This document shows positions 49,036 through 58,424 of a stretch of 64,000 nucleotides of DNA, piece after piece; positions within the stretch are counted from its first letter, which is position 1, and each line of letters starts with the position of its first letter. The notes under the pieces were generated by a model. That model ran no database searches. It had not been told where the DNA came from and saw only the letters and a list, made by a program, of their open reading frames with translations. Origin of the DNA: Gnetum montanum (lineage: Eukaryota; Streptophyta; Gnetopsida; Gnetales; Gnetaceae); the NCBI GenBank assembly GCA_015680685.1, contig MNCI01009529.1, forward strand, positions 64,001-128,000, given 5' to 3'. Position numbers and translations under genes: made by a program.

Positions 49036-49554
49036 GAGGCAAGAGATGAAGTTGCCATTTTATAGTCATAGGGGACTTTCGTGGGTTAGTTTTACGTCAT
49101 AACCCATTGGATGGTGTTAGTTTAGCATCGTAGCGGATGGTACACTGCTAGTTTATAGTCTTGGCGAACTGTGAAGAGGCAAACCAGTTTATAGTCTTAG
49201 TGGACTCTGGCGAATGAAACTTTGGTAGTTTAAAGTCATACTGGACGGGTTCTAGTTTATTGTCATTACGGATGTACTATGGTATCAGTTTACCATCATG
49301 ATTCTAGGACGAGCTGTGGTATCAGTTTATCATCATGATTCTAGGACAAGCTGTGGTATTAGTTTATCATCATGATTCTAGGACGAGCTGTGGTATCAGT
49401 TTATTGTCATGATTCCAGGATGAGCTGTGGTATCCGTTTATCATCATGATTCTAGGACGAGCTGTGGTATAAGTTTATCATCATGATTCCAGGATGAGCT
49501 GTGGTATCAGTTTATTGTCATGATTCCAGGACGATCTTGTACCTGAGTTCATGC
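49036..49554 (-). repeat. Post-integrase tandem repeat array, element F1
   Basis: At 49270-49540 seven or eight near-identical units of about 37 bp (TATCAGTTTATCATCATGAT then TCTAGGACGAGCTGTGG), preceded by more degenerate TAGTTTATAGTCTTAGCGGA units. More homogeneous than arrays of other elements, suggesting recent expansion before decay. Confidence 0.8.
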
Positions 49555-51409
49555 TTAAACGTAGAACGATTTCAAGTACAAGTGGTTGGTCGGATGTGCA
49601 AGCTCATTCCCTTCCATGTCAGCTAGTTTAAATGCTCTGTTGTTGTACGCTTTGGTGACCAAGTAGGACCCTTCCCAGTTGGCTGAGAATTTGTCTGGAT
49701 GTTCCCAAACGGCTTTGAGTACAAGGTCACCTTCCTTGATTGGGCGCTTATGAATATCGTGCCGATGGCGTTGTCGTTATCACTTTTGGTACCATTCAAT
49801 CTGATCAAGCGCATGTGTGTGTTCCTCCTCTACCGAGTCTAAGTCAACAATGCGCAAGTCATTGTTTTGACCTTCGTTGAGGAGTCTAGAGAGTGTGATC
49901 CTTAACGACGGTACCTGCAACTCCAAAGGTAAAACAACTTTTGAACCATAAATAAGACTATATGGCGTTTTACCTGTGGAAGTCCGATGCGTAGTGCGAT
50001 AAGCCCATAGTGCGTATACTAACTGTTCATGCCATTTTTTCTTGCTTTGATTAAGCATCTTTTTGAGCACTGTGATGATGATCTTATTTATAGCTTCAGC
50101 TTGTCCATTGCTCTAAGGGTAGTAAGGGGATGAAAATGAATGTTTGATCCCTAGGCTTTCACAAAAAGTTCTAGTTTCGGCACTGCTGAACTGTGGCCCG
50201 TTATCAGTGATGACGGTCATCGGAATGCCAAAATGGGTTACGATGTTTTATAGAAGGAAGTTGAATATGTTTTTGGATGTGGTCTTTCTAAGGGGAATAG
50301 CTTCTACCCATTTTATGAAATATTCTGTCGCAGTTATGATAAAGCTATGTCCTGCAGAAGATGGGGGAGTTATTAGTTCGATAATTTCCAATCCCCATTT
50401 CTGGAAAGGCCAGGTGATTTGTGCTGTATGCAGCTCATTTGGTGGAACATGTATCAAATTACTATGTTTTTGACAGATACTGCATGTTTTGACCTTGGAG
50501 AAACAATCGTACTCCATGTGTGGCCAATAATAGCCCAAATGTCCTATTTTTATCGCTATTGCTTTGGGCACTATGTGCCCTCCGCATAATCCGTCATGTA
50601 CTTGCTCGATGATGGTTTGGCCATCAGTGCTACTAACGCATGTTAACAAGATGCCTTCGTAGGATCAACGACACAACGTGTCACCTACCAATGCATACTA
50701 TCGAGAATGTCCATCATAGACGTTTATGCATAAATGTCTATGACTTGATTTAAAACTAATTGTGAGTCACCTTTGACTACTAGTCATGTGATGTCTGAAG
50801 CTAGTGCTGCCATGAGACCTCTAAGGAGATGTTTGTACTCTGCTACATTGTTGGTACAGTGAAAGTCGAAATGATAAGCAAAGGGTCGAATCTCCCCGGA
50901 GGGATAGGTGATGACAGCAGTAGCACTTTCCCCTCGAGAGGTGGATGTTCCATCAAAGTTCAAAATCGCATCGTAGTCTTCAGGTACTATGTCTATTGCA
51001 TTCACATTTTCATCAGGGAACTCTGGCTTTATCGTTGCCTGATCGTGCATTGGTGATGTAGTTATTTGATTTGCTATGGCTTGACCCTTAACTAATGATT
51101 GTGCTATGTAGTGTAGGTCAAACTCAGCTATCATGGCTTTCCAACGAGCTATTCTACTTGACTCATATATGTTTCCTGTGATGGCTCTGAGTACATTGTC
51201 CTTGCAGATTATATTGACTTGGTTACGGAAGAGGTAATGTCACCATTTCTTTAAGGAAAAGACAAGGGCTAAGCATGAATTTTCCACCTCGTTGTATCTC
51301 TTCTCATGGGCTACTAATGCATGGCTTAAGTAATAAATAGGGATTTCAGTTCCGTCCTCTCATTTTTGGCAAAGCATAGATGCAATTGATGAGTCTGAAG
51401 TGGCAAGGT
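49555..51409 (-). pseudogene. pol 3' part (RNase H - archaeal-like RNase H - integrase), element F1
   Basis: Minus strand. Start of conventional RNase H 51409-51135, archaeal-like RNase H 51134-50784 (FDGTSTSRGES, CTNNVAEYK), a deletion of roughly 270 bp relative to F2, integrase zinc domain and core 50649-50100 (HDGLCGGHI, CSICQKH; first Asp region WGLEII has Glu), C-terminal domain to TAA at 49555. The RT part is displaced beyond F2 and G. Confidence 0.8.
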
Positions 51410-52791
51410 TGTACTGTCAAAAATCATCGGTCTTCGGCTGGAAGGAAACAGAGACCGTGGGACTACTAGATACGCACAGAAGACCCTACGTTCGCCTAAG
51501 GGCGAGCTTGAATGAACAAAGGTAGAGTACCTTGGATGGTCTGCACGTGGATCAAGCAAGGATTTCCCCAAATGTACATCGAGGTGCTATACGCTGGGTT
51601 ATACGTGAACGACGTAACAGGCGGAAAATAGAGCGTAAACAACATAATTGATGTGAACGGAACATAAACGTAAAAGAGCGTAAACATAATACATGCAACA
51701 ATTAATGCAAACTGTAACAGATTTTAGGAAGAAAATGTAACAATGTCATTTGAAAATGAGAGTTACAATGCACCGGTCTAACGCAGTTGTGGCTTTGACA
51801 CAAGGCAGACGAAAAGCCCCGGTGGATGCAGGGATGATTGTGGGCTGGTTCACACTATAGGCACAACGTAGAGGCTGTATGCTCAACATACAGGGTTGTC
51901 CAACATACAAGGTTCTCTGCTCTAGTTCTCAGTGTCTCTTCTCTCTCTGGTTTGCTCCAAAATTTTCCAACCGACCTCGATCTAGTGAAAAATTGGGGCT
52001 TTTATACAAGTTTTGACGTTAGACTCGGGTTGGGCGACACGTGGTGCATTGACAGGGTGCAAAAGCATAAAATTTGCAAGTGTATAATAGATTACATTTG
52101 CTGAACGTATACACTGTATCAAGCGGGCGTAGACTCTGGGCGTATATGCTGGATGTGCTGGGCATATACGCTTGATGTGCTGAGCGTATACGCTGAATGT
52201 GCATGGGTGTATACACTGGGCGTATACGCTGTGGATGTTGAGCGTATACGCTGTGGATGTTGAGCGTATACGCTGGAGTGTATATGCTGAAGGATGTTGA
52301 TCATATACGTCAGAGCATATACGCTGAAGGTTGCTGGGTGTATATGTCGGGGCGTATATGCTAATGGTTGCTACCTTGTACCAAGTCTTGTTCTGCAGTG
52401 CTGTTTTCATGCCACCTTCGGGGATTGCATGCCAGGCGTATGCATCAGTCATACAAGCTAAACGTACTTGTGAGGTGTGTACGCTGGTCGTGTACGCTGT
52501 GAACATCGGGCGTATACGTTGGGCGTATATGCTGTGAACTTGAGGGTATACGCTAGGCGTATACGCTGTGAATGTGAACTTTAAGCGTATACGCTGGGCG
52601 TATATGCTAAGAATGTAGACTTGGGCGTATACGCTGGGCATATACGTTGAGAATGCATACCTAGTGAAAATTAAGCATCTGATCTCCGAAGTTGCCATGT
52701 TTGATACCAGATGTAGCCATGGTTGTCTGTGAGTCCCAGGGACTTGCTTCTTGTTGGAAGAGTACTAAGCTCGAAATTTTGTGGTGTTTCA
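51410..52791 (-). repeat. 3' LTR of element F2
   Basis: 1382 bp; starts TGAAACACCACAAAATTTCG at 52791 and ends at 51410 (plus TGTACTGTC). U3 has about 20 exact or near copies of the palindrome GCGTATACGC at 52100-52660. TATAAAAG on the minus strand at 51999-52006. The long 238-codon open frame here is a repeat translation, not a protein. Confidence 0.85.
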
Positions 52792-52860
52792 TTGGCCCCT
52801 CTTTGTTGACACTTGGAGGAATCGACCTGAGAAGCGTTGACAAAGAAGTGCAAAACATCA
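52782..52860 (-). promoter_or_regulatory. Polypurine tract and PPT/LTR hairpin, element F2
   Basis: Same arrangement as F1: arm 52782-52810 pairs with about 52836-52860; PPT CAACAAAGAGGGGCCAA on the minus strand. Confidence 0.65.
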
Positions 52861-53820
52861 TAAGCAACTCGATAAAGGCATTGTTCTTTGCCACCTGACT
52901 AGACATCATCGCACTGTGTTCCATAGTACATATGATTGGGATAGTGAAATCTATAACTGGTAGGAAAATGGAGATTGTGGGGACTGGTAATTGACCAAGG
53001 GATTGTGCTTAGTAAAGGGGAGGCTCTGGTGTGTATCATGCTGATCCTTGTCAATAGCCATTGTTTAGCAGACTCGGAATCAAGACATGCGATGTGCGTC
53101 CTTTGGCTGAACAAAACTCTTGGTTAGTGTCCAAGAGGATTTGTTGGCGAGACCAAAGCCACGTGATGATGTGTTACATTCTTTGGAGAAACAGGGCCCA
53201 CGTTTAGTGTTTTAGGGAGAAGCCTGTTGGTGGAGAGCCAAAGCCATGCAACGAGGTGTTTCTTGATTGTTTTTAGAAATGAGCACTTGTTTCCAAGACG
53301 ATTTCCTTTCTGCCTAGGGTTTTTTTTGTCAGGAAGAAGCTTTGTTTTGATCTTGTACTCACGCTCAAGTGCTACATTGTGTGTTGCAACTACTTAAAGG
53401 TGTTACAGTGCACGACGGTATGCTCAAAGTTTTGAGTGTGTTGGGTGTATCAGAGGTGTGGCTGAGTAGAGTATGTTGATGAATAGGTAGGAAATGTAGC
53501 AGGAAGTGGGATGTACTAGTGAATGACTTGATTTAGTTTTGCCATATGTGCTATGAACATTGCCTCACCTTGTTGTTTATGACGAAGTGCATTCTTGTAC
53601 GAACATCTTTGAGTGTCATCCTACAAACACAACTCCAAGGAGACAAGAAAACCATAAGTGAATAAGTGAGCTTAGATTTAAATAGCTACGGATGGAACAA
53701 AGGCACTGGAAGAGATTTCAGGCACTGAATAGGAATGGCAGCAATATTGGTAGGATCGTCTGATGGCGAGCGATGCAGTGATTCTGATGAAGTTTGAGTG
53801 CAACCATGGAGGAACTAGAG
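52861..53820 (-). other. 3' untranslated region of element F2
   Basis: Colinear with F1 47951-49035; no conserved reading frame. Confidence 0.55.
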
Positions 53821-54198
53821 ATGAACTTGCCAGTTTATAGTCATAGCAGACTATCATAGGTTAGTTTTATGTCATGACCCGTTGGATATTTCCCGTTTAG
53901 CGTCATGGAGGATGGTGCGTTGCCAGTTTCTAGTCTTAACGGACCGCGAAGAGGAAAACTAGTTTATAGTCTTAGCGGACTCTAATGAATGCAATTGTGG
54001 CAGTTTACTGTCATACCGGACGGGTGCTACTTTATTGTCATTATGGACGCTCTATGGTATCAGTTTACGATCATGATTCTAGGACAAGCTATGGTATCAG
54101 TTTACTATCATGATTCCAAGACGAGCTGTGGTATCAGTTTATAGTCGTGACCCTAGGACTCGCGCGTACCTGAACTTGTATTCAAGTATAGAACAGTT
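53821..54198 (-). repeat. Post-integrase tandem repeat array, element F2
   Basis: About ten degenerate units (CAGTTTATAGTCATAGCAGA, ATCAGTTTACGATCATGATT). Counterpart of the F1 array, with fewer units. Confidence 0.7.
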
Positions 54199-57100
54199 TC
54201 AGGAACAAGTGATTGGTTGATTTGCAAACTCATTTCCTTCCATGTCAGCTAACTTGAATGCTCCATTGTTGTATGCTTTGGTGACCAAGTAGGACCCTTC
54301 CCAATTGGTTGAGAATTTGTCCGGGTGTTCCCGAACGGCCTTAAGCACAAGGTCACCTTCTTTGATGGGGCGCTTATGAATGTCGTGCCAATGGCACTGC
54401 CATTGTTGTTTTTGGTACCACTCAATCTGATCGAGTGCATGTATGCCTTCCTCCTCTACTGAGTCTAGGTCAATGACGCGCAGTTCATTGTTTTGTTCTT
54501 CGTTGAGGAGTCCAGAAAGTGTGATCCTTAACGATGGTACCTGCAATTCTAAGGGTAAGACAACTTCTGAACCATAAACAAGGCTATATGGCATTTTACC
54601 CATTGAAGTTCAATGCGCAGTACGATATGCCCACAATGCGTAAACCAACTGTTCGTGCCATCTTCTCTTGCTTTGGGTAAGCATCTTTTTAAGTATGGTG
54701 ATGATGGTTTTGTTTGTTGCCTCTGCTTGCCCATTGCTCTGAGGGTAGTAAGGGGATGAAAACGAGTTTTTGATCCCCAGACTTTCGCAGAAAGTCTTGG
54801 TTTCGGCACTACTGAATTGTGGCCCGTTGTTAGTGATGATTGTCATGGGAACATCAAAACGGGTTACAATATTTTCGAGAATGAAGTTGCATATGTGTTT
54901 AGATGTGGTTTTTTGAAGGGGAACAACTTCTACCCACTTCGTGAAGTATTCTATTGCGGTTATGATGAAACTATGTCCTGCAGAAGATGAGGGTGTTATT
55001 GGTCTGATAAGGTCCAACCTCCATTTTTGAAAGGGCCAAGTGATTTACGCCGTATGCAACTCATTTGGTGGGATATGGATTAGATTACTGTGTCTTTGAC
55101 AGGTACTGCATGTTTTAGCCTTGGAGAGACAATCATACTCCATCTGTGGCTAGTAATAGCCTAAGCATCTAATCTTTGTTGCCATTGCTTTTGGTGCTAT
55201 GTGTCCTCTATAGAGTCTGTCGTGTACTTGTTCAACGATGGTTTGGGCATCAGTATTACCAACGCATGTTAGCAATATGCCCTCATAGGATCGACAACAC
55301 AATGTGTCCCCTACCAGTACGTATTGCCTAGAACATTTTCGTATTGCATCTTTTTGTACATTCGTCAAGTGTTGCGGTGTTTCACCGCATAGAAGATACT
55401 CTTTGATGTCATCATACCATTCTATTGCGTGTGTTGTACTAATGGACGCTATTAGTAATGTATCAAGGGCATCAGTTATTGGTTCGGTACAACTGGTTAT
55501 GGAGCTTGGCAATGTATGGAACATGTCAGGCAATATGTTTAATGCTAACGTGGCTGGTGCGTCTACGATGGTATTGTCATTTCTAGAGACGTGTTGCACA
55601 TCAATGTTTTCAAATCACCTCATTAAGTGTTTTGCCAAGTCACAGTATGGTTGTAAATGTTGCACTTTGCATGTATAAATATCTGTAACTTAGTTTAGGA
55701 CTAGTTGTGAGTCTTCTCTGACCATAAGTCATGTGATGTCTGAAGCCAGTGCTGCCGCGAGACCTCTAAGGAGACCTTCGTACTCTGCTATATTGTTGGT
55801 ACAATGAAAGTTGAAACGATAAGCAAAGGGTCTGATCTCCCCGGAGGGATAGGTGATGACAGCGGTAGCACTTCCCTCTCGAGAGCTGGAAGCTCTATCA
55901 AAGTTTAGAATGGTGTCGTAGTCATCGGGCACTATGTCTATTGCGCTTATATTCTCATCCTGGAATTCTGGCTCTATTGTTGCTTGATCGTGTGTTGGTG
56001 ACGCGGCCATTTGATTTGCTATGGCTTGACCCTTAACTGACGATTGTGCTATGTAATGTAGGTCAAACTCAGCTATCATGGCTTTCCAATGTGCTATCCG
56101 ACTTGTCTCGTAAATGTTTCCTGTGATGGCTCTGAGCACATTATCCTTGCAGATTATGTTAACTTGATTGTGGAAGAGGTAATGTCACCATTTCTATAGA
56201 GAAAAGACTAAGGATAAACAAGAACTCTCTACATCGTTGTATTTCTTCTCATGGCCTACTAATGTATGGCTCAAGTAGTAGACAGGGACTTCAGTTCCAT
56301 TATCTTGTTTCTAGCAAAGCATGGACGCGATTGATGAATTCGAAGTTGCGAGGTAGATGTAAAATGGTTTGTCATTTTGAGGTGGATAAACCGTGGGCAG
56401 TTGGGTAAGTGCTGCTTTAATATTATCAAACGATTCGTGGAACTGTGGAGTCCATTCAAAATGGACATTCTTGCGCAACAAGTGATTCATAGGTTTTAAT
56501 TTATCTGTTAGTTTTTCTATGAACCTTTTAATGAATTGTAGTCTACCCTGTAGACCTCGAAGTTCAGTAAGGTTGCCAGATTATTTTAGGTTTGTTATGG
56601 CCTTAACCTTATTGGGGTCTACTCGTATCCCTGCTTCTGAGGCTATGAACCTAAGCATTTTGCTTGTTTTGACTCCAAAGACACATTTCTTTGGATTAAG
56701 TCTCAACTCATATTTTAAACAATGTTTTAACATCAAGTCAAGGTCTTGTACGTGTTGTTCCGAGATTTTTGATTTAACCACAATGTCGTCCACGTAGTCA
56801 TTGAGCGAGTGTAATATGTAATCACTAAAGATGAATGTCATCGCCCTTTGATACGTGGCCCTAGCATTTTTGAGACTGAAGGGCATCATCGTATAACAAA
56901 AGGTTCCCCATGGTGTCATAAAGGTAGTCCGGAGCTGATGCTCCAGGTTAATACGTATTTGGTTGTATCCCGAGAAGCCATCCATAAAAGATAATAGGGC
57001 ATGCCTAGCGGTCAAGTCGACAAGTTGATCGATGCTGGGTAGGGGAAAATCATCTTTTATGGTCGTGACATTGAGATCCCAGAAGTCAATGCATAAGCGA

Positions 57101-57667
57101 ATGCTTTCGTTCTTCTTCGGGACAATGACCATGTTGGATACCCATTCGACGTAATTGATAGCTCGAATGAAACCAACCTGATAAAGTTTGGTGATCTCAT
57201 TGCGAACTGCCAATGCCACCTCGGGTTTAACCTTTCATGCCTTTTGTTTTACGGGTCTCAATTTTGGATCAAGGATGATGTTGTGCTGGACGATTTGGGA
57301 TCCAACCCAGGCATGTCCGTGTATGACCAAGAAAATGCCTTTATGTTATCCCTAAGCACATTCTATAGGTCTTTGGCCAGTTGAGGTTGTAGTAATGTAC
57401 TTAGTTTTAAAATATTGGTCTCACTGTTAAACATAACGATGGGGGTTTCGATCAACGGGTCTTTAGTGATATTTTCACCTTTTATGTCAAGGGACTTTGT
57501 CATGCCTTGGTAGTTATCTAGCATTTGTTGTGTCGAGGCTATGATTGCATCATCTATTGATAAACTTAAATCGATGAGATTTATGTCAATGTCCCTTGCG
57601 ATTTTTCCGTGCGGCCCATCGATGATTAATGGTGCGGATAAATGTTGATAATCCATTGGGCTCGCTC
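54199..57667 (-). pseudogene. pol (RT - RNase H - archaeal-like RNase H - integrase), element F2
   Basis: Minus strand. Opens after an acceptor-like TTGGCAG with GAGCGAGCCCA then MDYQHLSAPLIIDGPHG. Linker to about 57260; RT 57219-56590 with NDYVDD intact (near 56800); conventional RNase H 56500-56140; archaeal-like RNase H 56139-55560 (FDRASS, Gly to Arg; CTNNIAEYEG); integrase zinc domain about 55290-55090; core 55017-54700 with the second catalytic Asp changed (ITNNGPQF); C-terminal domain to 54199, where the usual NHVYLK ending is replaced by a stop. Relatively few stops, so one of the better pol copies, yet inactive. Confidence 0.85.
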
Positions 57668-58078
57668 CTGCCAATGAACAGAGAGCAGAATGAGGCGATA
57701 AGTATTGCTTGATGTTTTCAGGAAACTTAAATTATGTGCACGTGCATAATGGTGGTTTATTGTCACACCGTGGCGCATGGCAGTTTAAGGCCATACCGGG
57801 CTGTCATAGCAGTTTAAGGCCATACCAAGCCGTAATGGCAATTTAAGGCCATACCGAGCCATGTGTTTATCGAAAAATTTGCATAGGAGTGGTTCTGCGC
57901 CAAAATGTTCGACGTGGACTTCTGGAGTTGGTTTACAAGGGAATCAGGATGTGGTAATTTTTGTTTCATTTTAAATATATATATATATTTTATTATTTTT
58001 TGAGGAAATTTTGATTAAAATAAGTAAAGAAGAGAAAAAGGTACAAACTGGAAGGCGGCGGCGGTAGCGTCGGAGCGC
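57668..58078 (-). repeat. Acceptor-like site, short repeat array and AT-rich block (element F2)
   Basis: Acceptor-like CATTGGCAG at 57668-57676 (minus). Three GCAGTTTAAGGCCATACCG units at 57770-57860 match the protease-side arrays. Then an A/T-rich stretch with (TA)n near 57975-57990. No gene. Confidence 0.6.
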
Positions 58079-58090
58079 TATATAAAGAGG
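58079..58090 (+). promoter_or_regulatory. TATA box of antisense gene, element F2
   Basis: CTATATAAAGAG, preceded by a GC-rich stretch (GGCGGCGGCGGTAGCGTCGG) and followed by a G-run and a long leader with AAGCGTAAGCGTAA repeats. About 335 bp upstream of the ATG at 58425. Confidence 0.5.
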
Positions 58091-58424
58091 GGAGGGGGGG
58101 GGGGTCATTTGTCACATTGTTGAATTTTCAGCAAGCATAAGTAGCAAGCGTAAACCTTGAGCAAAGAAGACCCAGCGTAAGCGTAAACCACTAAACCCTG
58201 GCGTAAGCGTAAGCGTGAGTGTAAGCGTAAAACCTCAAACCTTGAGCGTAGACATAAACGACTAAACTTCAGCGTAAACATAGAGTGTAGAGGTTCAAGC
58301 GTTAGTGTAGACACCCCAACTCAACGACAGTGTAGACTCCAACTCGGCGTAGAGGCTCAACGTAGGCGTAAACGGCTTCAACGCTTAGCATAAACTTGTT
58401 AATCACAGCGTAGAGGACGTTGAG

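Larger units (their letters stand above)
46593..51409 (-). mobile_element. Element F1 (visible part), inserted in exon 1 of the H antisense gene
   Basis: From the left: 3' LTR (46593-47880), PPT, 3' untranslated region, repeats, integrase, archaeal-like RNase H and part of RNase H, cut at 51409 by F2. Left target-duplication candidate GCGCT (46588-46592); the right one is outside the window. Confidence 0.82.

Noticed and set aside
49270-49540. Regular short repeats that could suggest a CRISPR array
   Set aside because: Units are directly tandem without unique spacers, lie in a plant retrotransposon and have no cas genes nearby.
51982-52698. 238-codon minus-strand open frame with repeated SIYAQRIR-like sequence
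   Set aside because: It is the translation of the GCGTATACGC palindrome cluster inside the F2 LTR; no similarity to a protein and no conserved start.
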